DNA from: Litomosoides sigmodontis
Taxonomy: Eukaryota; Nematoda; Chromadorea; Rhabditida; Onchocercidae
Length of the DNA stretch: 64,000 nt
Assembly: GCA_963070105.1 (NCBI GenBank)
Contig: OY718808.1
Span: forward strand, 7,613,398 to 7,677,397
Direction of reading: 5' to 3'
The position numbers were made by a program, and so were the translations under genes. Positions within the stretch are counted from its first letter, which is position 1. Every line of letters begins with the position of its first letter. The notes under the pieces are model-generated. The model had not been told where the DNA came from and ran no database searches. It worked only from the letters and a program-made list of their open reading frames with translations. Positions 42,737-54,591 of this stretch are shown here, one piece after another.

Positions 42737-43659
42737 ATTCTGCAGTATAAACTCAGCAATTTAATTCCAACTGTAACATACGTTGTTCGTTTGAAATTTA
42801 CTTCAGCGAAATTATGACAAATGAAGACATCGGTAAGAAAGCATACCTAAAATTATATACCTTGCATTGGAAGTATTTAAGATTTATTCTATTTTGTTTA
42901 TTTCCAATTACGTTAACTGACTCGTACATCACTACCGCGACAACATTAACATTTTCAAAAATTTTTTAAAATACAATTCCAAGTATTTGAAAAAATAATA
43001 CAAAATGGGTGCTTTAAAATTTCTTTGGCAAATTTTCCGGAATCACTACTGTAAACTACTATAAAGTGTAGAAATCTCACGCCAAATTTTGCAAACAGCG
43101 AATCATGAGAGAATACAGTTAATCAACAAAGAAGGCTATTATTAATGACTTATTAGTCCATATTTAAAAATTTTGTGATTAAAGTTTCTGAAACGTAATA
43201 ATAAAATTTGCATAGTATTTTACGAGGCGGTTCTGACTAGGATGCCAATTTCAATCAGTATGGAACTAATAAATCATTAGCAAACGAATATCATTTTAAG
43301 ATAGAGAAGTTTAAAAAAACCAATTAGCGGAAAGCCAAAAGGAGAGCATGCCGTAGCAAAATTTGTTTTAAAGGTTCTATTAAATGTTTGTCGCAACTGA
43401 ACATTACCGAAATTCAAGTACATTAAGTGCAGATTTCTGAACACTGCTTTTTTTAACAAACCACATTTCCTTCACTCTTAAAAATTCAGATATTAAAAAG
43501 GGAATTTCTGGATGTTTGAGGAAGGAGAAGATACAATAAGATATTACGGTCAGTTGTGTGGCAGAATTTAGAACCTAAAATTACATGTTTCGTATCTCAA
43601 ACTTAAGAAAGAAACCCTGATCATAATAATTAAAATATATAGATTCGCCTAACAAGCTT
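42737..43659. other. Intergenic region downstream of DLST
   Basis: About 0.9 kb, AT-rich, containing the DLST 3' UTR on the right and presumably the promoter of the microprotein/TREX pair on the left. No further exon was seen. Confidence 0.45.
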
Positions 43660-46600
43660 CTATAAATTCAGCAAAATAGTTCGTGGATCTTCAACTGAAG
43701 TTTTAATTTTTCTCAAGAAAGTAACTGCTTCGCGACCATCAATTAACCTAAAATAAATAAAGCATAAATGAAATTTTTAGAATAAATGAATTCATAAATG
43801 AAATGAAGCATAAAATTTTTACAGTGACAATTACGCCATTCTGCTAAACCAAAAATACTTTGCCTTAGACTAGGTATATTATCATAAATCAAGTTTGAAA
43901 ACCATTACCTATGATCGTATGTCAGTGCTATAGTCATCATTGGACGTATTTCAACCTTTCCATCTATTGCCACCGGTCGATCGAAGACACCATGCATCCC
44001 GAGAATTGCTGATTGTGGTGGATTGATAATTGGTGTTCCAGACACTGACCCAAAAACGCCACCGTTGCTGATTGTGAATGTTCCACCTTCCATATCTTCG
44101 ATTGCAAGCTTGCCATCTCGAGCATAAAATTAAATGTTAAATTCGATAAATTACTCGTGAATTGGACTTTATAAATGTTTACAGAGACTACAATTCAATC
44201 TCTCATTATTATTCAACTTCCCCACTTTTCTATTCTCCCCTCATGTTAATCTCATTTTCCACTTCAAACTTTGGCTCCATCTGAAGCACAAAGAATGTAT
44301 GGCACACTTAACTGGTCAAGAAGGTTACTATACGATAAACTATAAAAACATTAAGGTTCCTTCCAATCTTCCCCTCTCATTTTTCATCGACGTTAAGCAG
44401 TATAGCTACATATCCATATATAATAAGAGAAGAAAAAAGACCTGTTTATGGAAATAACTTCTTTCATGATTTTTGAAATACTAAAAATATATAAAAAACA
44501 GGAAAATACTTTAATAGCATATTCATTTAATGTCTTCTCGATGGTTGCATAATTCATTGTTTCAACGTTACGTAGTACTGGCACTACCAGTCCTTTTGGC
44601 GTAGCGACTGCAACTGACACATCAATATAATGCCGATACAGTATCTCACCTTCGTCGATCACTAAAATAAATAAAACTGTCACTTTCCTTGTCAGTCATT
44701 CATCAAAATCTCCACAATCAGCAATTTACCTAATCCAAGTACCGAGAACGTTCCCGATATGAAGAGCATATCAAAGTTCGCTAACCAGACAACCAAAAAA
44801 AGTAATATAATCTCTATGATAAAAACGCAATAGAAATCTATAGAATTACACTGAATTTCGAATCTTAATCCAACATCTCCAGAGAATCAGAACAAAAAAC
44901 ACACCAGCATTAACGGTTGGAAATTCTTGTAATGCATAAGCAGATGCTCGAATAAATGGTGACATTAACCCAATTTTAATGCCATATTTCGTGATAAATT
45001 CTTTTTGATAACGTTTTCGCATTTCCAACACATTGCTAAAAATCTATATAATTTAATCAATCAACTTTAGCTTGCAATTGCTTCAAGATGATTCTAGTCT
45101 CAGCGACACAAACAAAAAATTTTCGTAGCAAATTTTTTGGTTATCTTCACCGTCTACACATGGACCTTTAGTCCAGATTACTATATATTGCTAAATACCT
45201 AACAAAACTGTTTAAAAAATACCTCATATCTACTTCATTGAATGTGGTAAGCATAGCATAAGTATTCTGAGCATCCTTTAATCGTTGTGCTATTCTCAAA
45301 CGCATTCGATTCATTTTTACACGTGTTTCATTTCTTGAACCAGTAAACAGACTTTCGTCAGTGACGGCGGGTATTTTCCCCGCTGAGGGTTCTGCCTTAG
45401 GTTGAGAGGGCGAAGGAAGCGGTGAAGTTCCAGTTTTTATTGAGGATGGAGGACTAATCGGCTTTTCTGAAACAAATCCGATATCAATCTGAAGTTCCAT
45501 TTCACAAAACTCCTGCTTTTAAAATTTGTTTTAAAACTGTAATTCTATACATTGAAACTAGGTCAATGCACTAATATAGTAAATGTAGTTTCTCGCCTTC
45601 TACACTAGGTGACTCTGGCGATGTCTGCACCGATTCTGACTTCCGCGATGTTGGAGCAGTTTTCTGTTCTACTGGCTTCATGTCTTCCACACTTCTGGCA
45701 GGTGCTTCTGAAATACAATTTTTCACTTACATTCTGAAATATAAGTGCTTATACTCATGACAACTTTATAACCCATAATTAATGTAAACGTAGAGGTTTC
45801 AATCGTCAAAAGCCCATAATTGTCACTTAATGTGGCTGGCAAACCCAAAGTACTGCTGTCTTCAAAGTACTGCTACCACGGTTAAGTCTGGATCTGCAAG
45901 AAAACTGTCAAAGTAAAAGCAATATTTAGCAAAGAATACAACTGCATTCTTTTAAAAATAATTTACGGTTTACCTCCTGCAATTTCTAGTTTGTATAACT
46001 TCTGATGGGCAGTTACTCGATCACCATCTTTTACTAGAAGTTCAACTATTGTTCCTGAATGTGGAGCTGGCACTTCTACAGTTGTCTAAAAGATATCGAA
46101 CACTTAACATTAACATTCATTGTTTAGCTGCAGTAATATATTTGCATTTCAGATAAAAATAAACAGAAAATAGAAGAGTTAACCTTATCAGTTTCTATCT
46201 CAGCAACCAAATCATCTCGATTGATAAAATCGCCTTTTTCTGAAATGGATTATATTTTAGAAATTATTTCAAAATCGAAGCTATTCGAGAGGCTAACAAG
46301 TTATAGAAATAGGTTAAAAAAAACAAAATCGAATTATTACATGAAAACTAACGTTTCAACCATCTTATATCCCCTTCGGAAATCGATTCCGCGAAAGCAG
46401 GCCCTTCCACTTCTATGATATCAGCGCCTGGAATTCAATTGATTAATTTAAATAGCAAATCTATCAAACAGTTTTACTCACAGCAGCCACCACCAATAAT
46501 CATTTCATAAATTTTAGTTAAATCTGTACAAAAAACGAACGATATGATTGGCTTGCATGCAACCGTCCAACCACATCAAAATAATAAAACCAGTTCCGTT

Positions 46601-47303
46601 GAATTAATAACTGTGGAACAGTAAAATATCCTTGACATTGCGTAGTGCGTAGATTTTTGAGCAATAACCTTTTACCATTTGGCTGAAATGACAATAAAAA
46701 CTGCTCAAAAACACTTCCTCTTCGATTTTCTTCAACCACTCTATATATATTCTTTAGTTATGTACAATTCAAGTGCGTGACGTAGATCAGTAGAAAGTAG
46801 CCAGATCTGCTATAGAATGGCTCTAATTTCAATTTTTAGCAAGCTATGGGAGAGGATATGAAAGAAGCAGTGGATAAGTGGGAGGAGGACCTTTTCTGAA
46901 ATACGAAAGAGAAGCATAAAAATATATTAATAAGAAAACTGGTTGCCCTCTACATCTAAAACTAAAGAAATCATTGCAGCTGCTAGAAAGTTTAAACCAC
47001 TTTCCTTTCGAAGTTATCACTGTCCTTCCGAAATAAGGAGCTCTGTATGCACTTATTTTAAACTACTAAAATTGAAGACAACAACATCTTAAGTGAAAAG
47101 AAATGTTTTTCTCGGAAGCGAATCTCCCATTATGTCAAAATTAAGGAAATGACCGCTTTAGAAATGCTGTAACTACATAGTTTATATTATTCTAAATACT
47201 TTTTTTTAACCATAAATTAGATTAAATAAAACGGTAAGAAAGTAGAAAATCGAACCTGCCTCAGTAGCACACGACTGTACGCAGAAACAGCACGTCGCAA
47301 CAT
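43660..47303 (-). CDS. dlst-1: Dihydrolipoyllysine succinyltransferase, E2 of 2-oxoglutarate dehydrogenase (DLST)
   Basis: Eleven exons: 47303-47256, 46682-46541, 46427-46353, 46239-46184, 46085-45974, 45707-45606, 45466-45223, 45035-44905, 44661-44510, 44123-43909, 43747-43660. They sum to 1365 bases, 454 residues; human DLST is 453. The start [16 protein letters not shown] is a mitochondrial presequence. The lipoyl domain includes [14 protein letters not shown] and ETDK with the lipoyl lysine K107. A Pro/Ser/Lys linker follows; no E1/E3-binding domain is seen, as in other animals. The acyltransferase domain has [42 protein letters not shown] and the catalytic TYDHRLIDG (H425, D429). The enzyme transfers succinyl to CoA in the TCA cycle. 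The exon at 44123 is preceded by AT where AG is expected. Confidence 0.95.
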
Positions 47304-49046
47304 GGATTAACGTTCTGTTGCTTACTGAAGGTCAGGAGCTGCAAAGTGAATTTGAACTTTCATTACTTCATAAAATTTATGTCGACGTAAGTGGGCATAC
47401 AATAAGTTTAGTCTAAGGAAAAAAACCAACAAACTTCTGTGAAAGTAGCAAACTTTGCGCGTTTCTCAATTACTAGAAAATTTACAGGAAGAGAGTACCA
47501 GTTTAGCTCTACATAGTTTAAAAGATCATCAAAAATCTACTTAACAAACAAAGCTCCTCATTTATGTTTAGCAAAAGACTGCTTGCAAAAACAACAATGC
47601 ACGTAATATAAATAAATAACGCGTAGATGAACGATCAACTAAATTTTCCTCACCACTACCTTAGACTTTATTCTTGCCAAAGAAATCATTACTGACACAA
47701 TATGTGAGTGCTACGATAATCATATCAATTTAACTTGATGCAGACAGACCATCGTCGCGCAGAAGACTGCAGAAGCACAAATCTCATCAAATCAACATAA
47801 ATTTACATTGTCTTCTCCATCCTATATATTACAAAGGAAAATAAAACAGAAAACAAAAGCACTAGAAATCGACAACGACACATCTCTTGTGAAATATAAA
47901 AATTTAGTTGCATTATTATGTCAAGAACAAAATTCCCTATCAGTACATTTTGATTCAGTAATGAGTAATTAATCAAAACGATTTTGGTCACTAAAAAGAG
48001 TTGGTGTAAGTGAAGGGAAGAAAGAAGGAAAGAAAGTAAATATTCATTAACCAATAACAGTTGCTCAATTCTGAAGACAAAAACCCCACCAACAACCAAG
48101 CAAAGTGCGTGCACGACATTGACGACTGTCCGTTTCTCCCTCGCTCCCTTCCTCCCATCCAGTCTATCATCGTAGCAGAACGCCTTTTCATTATCCATTC
48201 AACGAGTGAAGGATATCGGAGCACAGGTTTATCCAGTTTTAAAAACTCAATGCATTAGCATAGCGTAATACGTAATGCTATTACATTCTCTCTTGTTGTT
48301 TTCATTCGACAGCATCTTTGTAGAAATTTTCCAAATTTTACAATTAATTAGTGTAATCGAATAAGCAGGATGAATTATCCGGAGGATTTGGAGAACTCGA
48401 AGGACTATTTAAATTGTAAAGATCAATAAATCGCTGAAATTAGATTCCTTCCGAAATCGTATGCACCTTCTCGCCTAAAACACTTCCTCATTTTTCTGCT
48501 ATCCATATTTATTACTCTTCCATTCGATCACTTTAAAATATGAAACAGTTGATTGGCAAAAAAAGCTAATAATGGTTTATACCATTTTGCGAGCAAATGC
48601 AAATAAAAGAGAGGCATTGCAGCCTTAGAAGTAAATCAGTAAATTATTTTCAGAGAGAGTACAGTGCATGATTTTTTCGATGATTTGCCGATTAATTTTC
48701 CCACTATTTTATTTTGTGATTGCTTTTCTGTATGACAGTTACAATTAAGAAGCAAGTGCCAGTGAATACTACTCGGATTTCCTTTCCTGACAAGTTAAGC
48801 TGAGATTAATTATCTCTGAAAGACGGTATTAAAAAGCTTTACAAAATGTTCTTATGTTTATTTGCATTTGTACGCTATAATAACAGATCGTAACAATTGC
48901 TATCAGAAAGTGTGAAGAGGGGTCACAAATCTACAAATGATGTGGTGTTTGCTTGTCTACTTCAATTCATCATCTTAATACATTTCAAATTCTTTTATCG
49001 ACATTTCCCGCAAAAACTTAATACGAGAAAAATCATTGAGAAGCCT
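47304..49046. other. Intergenic region upstream of DLST
   Basis: 1.74 kb with no supported exon. A pyrimidine-rich patch with several clustered CG steps near 48110-48190 is open on both strands but has no splice-consistent frame. DLST promoter by position. Confidence 0.45.
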
Positions 49047-51978
49047 TCAAAACCACGATAACCAACTCGCTCTAGCTTTCAGCTCTTGTATTACACCTTT
49101 TTCCTGGGACTTTGGTTTCCTTAGGTCTTGCTGAAGACGCTGCAAATGAAGACCGGTTTCTGTCCACTTAGCACTCGTTAGCCACAACTTATTGCGAATT
49201 TCCTCATTCGATGCTAACTCATGCCATGGCAGCTCCATCCTATCTGAGCTAAAAAAAAATTTTTTTGCGCAAAATAGATTGTTAAATGAAAAAGGAGAGT
49301 GTGCCAATATTCTACAACTATATACGAACGGTTATAGTTTTAACAGGAGCTGGCCACAGAAAATAGGGAAGTTATGCTGTTGTTAGGTAAAATACAATGC
49401 AACAACACAAATTTCATGTGTAATAAAGTCACTTTAAGATGTTAAAACTTAATGTGATGAAACGAACTTGATGAAAATTCCGTTAACGTCCTCCATCTTT
49501 TCGTCCGCAAGTGCATACAATACGGGACGGATGGCATCGCTTGTCGACTGCGCAATAACAAGTGCATAAATCCATCTGTAAAATCCCCACTTTTAGACTA
49601 AGATAACCCTTTTAAACTTCAAATTTTACAAGAAACTACCTTTTCAAGGACTTATACCACCGTACAAAAAATATTCTGTCGTCGGTCATTCCCAAACGAT
49701 AAAACAGGTCGGTCTTCGTATTGCCTGGATCGACCATCGTAACTCGTAAATTTGTATCTAGAATGATATTATCAGCGATAGCATTACCTAATACGTACAA
49801 CAAATAATAAATTTGTTTTATGTGGTGTCGAAGTAGTAATAACGCCTAACTTTACTCTTTGTTATAACTCCACTATTGAGAATAAAATAGAAAGCAGAAA
49901 GCATAGATTTTTCTAGAATAGAAGAGCTGTTAACAACATAAAACTGAACCTTTGACCTTTTCGGACAGCGACTTCACAAAAAGAGTCAACGCAAGTTTAC
50001 TTTGATAATAAGCATCTTTTTTCGCTCTCTCAGGGGACTTTTGCCACTTCGTCAAGTCCGCCGAATTTAAGTCATCAAAATTTAATTCGCCCCTGTAAAA
50101 CATCGTATGAAAAAGTACTTCCCCTCATTAAAAAAACAGGCAAATTCTTTACACAAAATGTCCGAAGCAAGTATCAGATGAAATAAACATTTTGAGGAAT
50201 AAAATAAATAATTTACGATTTTAAATCCGAAGTATTTAAAAACACCAGGCGGACTGGGCTTGATTGCTTCCTCAATCGATCATACAATAACGATGTTAAT
50301 AAAAATGGTCCTAAATGATTCGTCGCAAATGTACGTTCGATGTGGTGCTATAAAAAATACTTTAATATTGTGCATCGCAAGCAAAAAAATGAGCTCAGTA
50401 GCGCACACAATCCTAACTCACATCCTAAACTCTGTCTAAAATATTGGACCCTAAACGTGATTCACTATACGATATGCCAAAAAATTACTTAATCACAATA
50501 AAACCAGCTACCAATTATTTTTGACATATCAATTTACCGTTGCAATCTTTTAACTTAAAATAAAATGAATGTTATTGAAAGATTCAACAGTGGAAAAATA
50601 ATATTGAACAGAATTTTTCTTCCAAGACATCATCAACCTTATTCGTCTGACGAGTAGATTCTGTGGTAGCAGCACTGTATACTATACCATCAATCTGCCC
50701 GATATTTCCTTTACCTGCAAAAATTCATCCTATCCGAGACATTGTCGTGTAGTAAACTACGTTAATTAAAGAGGGTCAAAAAAAACTTGATTTTTTAAAG
50801 TAAGCATTCAGAAACCACTCTGTCAAAATAGAAATGAAACCCCGGTTATTTGTATAATTTAATTATAGAAAGAGTGTCGTATATTAAAAAGTCGGAATAA
50901 TTTTTCGATTAACTCTCACCTGTATCAAGTTTGAGAACGAAATCTCGTACTGAGTCAAAGTCTTCCAAATTTAAGCGTCTACAATAAATATCCACATTTT
51001 TTGAAGTTATTACTAAGTTTCGACGAGCTTCAACACATTTGCGATTATTCCTGTAAAGTTGCTTGACTGAAGATGTCAGTTATCTTCCTGTAACACTTCT
51101 GATATTTTACCTACTGTATTTGTAAGCTAATATTATAACCTATAACCTTTAATTGCTATTAATGATAACTCCAATGTGAAAATGTTAGATTATTGCAGAT
51201 GTCTTGCTGCCAACTAAACATTAATCCTTAGAATAGATATTTGGTGTACCACTTGTTTCCGTAATTCTACAAATTTTCTGAAAATACCTTGTAAAATTGT
51301 ACACTCTCATTATATAATTACATTACTGAACATTAACGTATGATCCTACCTACAAGCCATAATTACTTTCGCTTTTCGCATTGCCAATTCTTTGGCTGTT
51401 TCTTTACCTATACCGGAAGAAGCACCCACAACAATAAATGTTTTGTTAGCCAAATCTTGTTCAAATTTGTAATTGTCGTATGGCTTGCCTTGACTAAAAT
51501 TAAAAAAAATTAGCACTTGAATCATTTAAATTACAAATTGCTCCAAAATAGTTATCGAAGGTTTCACTGGGACTGCTTAAGTAGCCCTAAAGAAAGTATT
51601 ACACAATTTTATTGCAAACATAAAGAAACGTCTGAGAGAGAGAGAGAAAATTATCCACACCTTCTATTCCTACCCTTAATTGCATTCCTCCTCTTATATT
51701 CGTTATCGTTAAGATGATAAAGTTTTTAATTTGTGATAGCATACTTTAGTATGAGATGTATAAAGTAATTTTTGAGGTGAAAATAGCTAAAACATTTGCA
51801 GACCCTAATATTTCGCCCATTCATCTTCAATCCCTCAATGAGACAAGTAGTTATGTGTAGAAGTGAAAACAAGAAAAACATACAAGTAACTGTAGCATGC
51901 TCCACTAACACCCGCACTCGCAGAAATTAGTGCCAGCCATCCTTTTGATATCCTTCCTATCCATTTTAAAGTAAACAT
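49047..51978 (-). CDS. Membrane-anchored short-chain dehydrogenase/reductase (RDH/WWOX-like)
   Basis: Nine exons in phase: 51978-51884, 51493-51350, 51050-50920, 50714-50638, 50347-50217, 50092-49950, 49757-49640, 49575-49468, 49248-49047; 382 residues. An N-terminal hydrophobic segment (WLALISASAGVSGACYSY) probably anchors it to membrane. The Rossmann fold shows VVGASSGIG (G55, G59, G61) for NAD(P), then NHLGPFLLTSLL, and the catalytic Tyr-x3-Lys as YYQSK (Y221, K225). MVDPGNTKTD corresponds to the VxPGxxxT segment. The NNAG motif after strand 4 is replaced by YSAAT, a departure from most members. The C-terminus extends past the usual end. Substrate is unknown; relatives act on retinoids, steroids or lipids. 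The first exon is inferred from phase and hydrophobicity and is the least certain. Confidence 0.85.
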
Positions 51979-53110
51979 TGGTAACTCCTGCAAACAACCT
52001 TCCCCTTTCAATATTAATATTACTGCTTCATCTCTGTAATTTTTAGATCTTCGCTAAACACCCAAAAACTAAAAATTTGTGTCCATGATTGGTCAGAAAC
52101 GCTACTATTAGACAATTAATTACATCACACAGATGCCTTGCAAAGCAGAGAGGACAGGATCGAATGTCTTGGTAAGCTTTTTAGACCTTATTAAACATTA
52201 GCAGAAAGCAAGTCAAGTGCTTCTCGTAATTTGAGGAAAACGACATTGCCATGTAGACATTGTTTTATAGGAGAAAAAATTGCACAAATGAAACGTAAAA
52301 GGAGTGAATAAAACAACCACAGAAAGTAGCGCCCGATTGTGAGAAAAAAAGTTCAACCAGTTGGATGAGGAGTAAACAGCAATAAGAATTGAAAAATTCA
52401 AATACTGAAATATAATGCAATGAAATATATAATACCGAAAATAATAGATCGAGTATTACAAGCGAATTTTGGTTTGCAAATCTGAATTTAGCAAAAACGA
52501 CATGTACTTTTATAAAAATTATCATTCGATGATTGCCGCAATCATCAATGACACAGCTAGGATACGTGAAAATGTTACTCGGCATTTCGGGTACAACTAG
52601 AGAATAATGAGATTTGTTTATGTAAAAGTATTAGTGATTGCAATAAAGGATAACGCAAGCCATAGAAAAATCAACAACTGAAAAAATTCGTAACACCTTA
52701 TGTGGACTGTTGAGTCGTCATTTACTCCACATTGACTATCACACAGCCATGTTTTTGTTTTGCTGACCATAAATTGTAATGAGCAGAAATTTACTTAACA
52801 TATTTTGTTCAAACCCTAACAAACCTCCGAAAAATTACTAGAATGCAATAGATAAAACAATAACGCAATCATCAGCATCAATTCACAACCAATGCTTTAC
52901 AAATAAAACATTCCTCTTAACAATTTTCACAAGTCTTCCACAGTTTTCTTCATAATATGAAGAGTTCATTATCAAAAATCAGTCAGGATAAAAAAAAAAC
53001 GTCGAAATTATTTTTCTTTCTTCGCAAAACTGATGAAAGTATTACATCCCGGAAAAACAAATATAAAACCTAAAAATGTGCGAAAATGGAGCTCTAAAAG
53101 TAAATGATTA
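51979..53110. other. Intergenic region between TMED and SDR genes
   Basis: 1.13 kb on the 3' side of the TMED gene; no exon or known element seen on either strand. It should contain the SDR promoter. Confidence 0.45.
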
Positions 53111-54591
53111 TTAAACAAGTTTCTTGGCTTCAAAAAATCCCTTTAAATGACGCATTTGCCAAGCTCCGGTTAATAACAGCACTATTGTTTGTGCAATGGA
53201 CCACCACAATACTCGCGAATTTGTATTTTCGCTTGTTTGCCGGAAACGCTCTTCCCTTAAATTAATTGCCAGTTACAGTTGAAAAATAGAATTACGGACA
53301 CTGCAACCACCTACATAACTTAGTATAAGAATGGTGCCTTTCAAAAATATCTTTAGCCACAGTACGGATATCTAATTCTTGTGATAAAAGATTTCGGACA
53401 CTTCGAAAGTGGAATAAACATACCTGTAGCGCTGATAGTTCTGCTCCTTGGAAATTTGCTCAACTTGATCAAGTAATTGTCTGATTCGAAGTTGCAACTG
53501 GTTCAGTTTATCTTTTGCGGCTACCTGAAATAACTTGTTTCAAGTGGAAAATGACAGTTTAAAAATGACTCTTGCAAAATGCAGATTATGTTGCCTTTTC
53601 TAACAAGTTGCTTTATTACTCTTTTTTCCTCTTTTTCTTCCACTTTCTTTAATTTTTAGTAATAAGATAACAACAACAAGTACCAAAAAAAAAAAACGTA
53701 GTGTTAGGTGAAACGAACTACGACAAAATTTAATCAAAGTACTTCTGGGTACATAATTTTTGAAACGATATTTTGCTCTCATAAGTTAATGAAACAATCG
53801 AGATAAATTCAAGATTACTTGTTCGTAGTCCTGTGCGTGTTCACCAGTCTGAATGTCAAGGTACACACGCAGCTGTGCACCACTAAACCAAGAGGTTGAA
53901 TTCGAATATAAACATATGAAATGTTCACCAGGTGAGTGAGAGGTAAACGTAAATCGTCCTTCACTGGTATATAATTTCGATAAGATTATCTGAAAGTATA
54001 GCAAGTAGCAAAAGTAATTTAAAATTATCTAAATAGATAAATATAATATAATACAGATATTATGATAGTATCATAATATCTGTACTCTCAGAATCAAATT
54101 ATAATGATAGCCGGAATCATCAAGCAACATTTAATGATGGGACAACGTACAAAATTTCGTTAAAATTAGAAACCTTTCATATAATAGTTTTGAGAAATAA
54201 AGTAATAAAATTAATTTTAATATTTCTAGGACATGAAAAATAAAATACATCATCAACAAACTGAGATATTTCTAAAAATTGACAAACTTCGCACAACTGA
54301 CTAACGCTACTTTTGGTGCTTCGACAAAGCTGTCTCTATAATCTATAACTGATATTAAATAAGCATTACCTTATCTTCTGGATCTTTAACTTCAACGTGC
54401 ATCCCAATCCTAGGATACTCACCATAGCCTTTCGTGTTTGGATCATATAACATCACCTTGTAATTGCCAATCACAGTTGTTTCATCAGGTATCTCCTCGA
54501 TAAAACATTTTCGCTCAGTTTCGGCAATATGAAAATAGAGTGCGCGAACCGAGCTACACAATAAAGTTAAGAAAATGATGAGCACTGACAT
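53111..54591 (-). CDS. tmed-4: p24 cargo receptor, TMED4/TMED9 (p24 alpha) type
   Basis: Four exons in phase: 54591-54370, 53989-53819, 53524-53424, 53255-53111; 212 residues (human TMED4/9 227-235). Order: signal peptide 1-17 ([15 protein letters not shown]), GOLD domain with [33 protein letters not shown] and [13 protein letters not shown], a coiled coil ([20 protein letters not shown]), and one transmembrane helix ([18 protein letters not shown]). The tail ends FFEAKKLV with the diphenylalanine (COPII) and KKxx (COPI retrieval) signals. It cycles between ER and Golgi, loading cargo into vesicles. The two GOLD cysteines (C49-type and ICLYS) are present. The last exon uses an AAG acceptor (ttaatttaag). 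The ATG lies 7 bases after a ttgcag acceptor. Confidence 0.95.
54052..54084. repeat. Perfect 33-base palindrome in a TMED intron
   Basis: The arm tacagatattatgata (54052-54067) is followed by a single g and its exact reverse complement (54069-54084). It lies in intron 1 (53990-54369). Confidence 0.92.

Noticed and set aside
47803..48198. 131-codon minus-strand open frame upstream of DLST
   Set aside because: Low-complexity hydrophobic translation in AT-rich DNA, no family likeness and no acceptor near the start.
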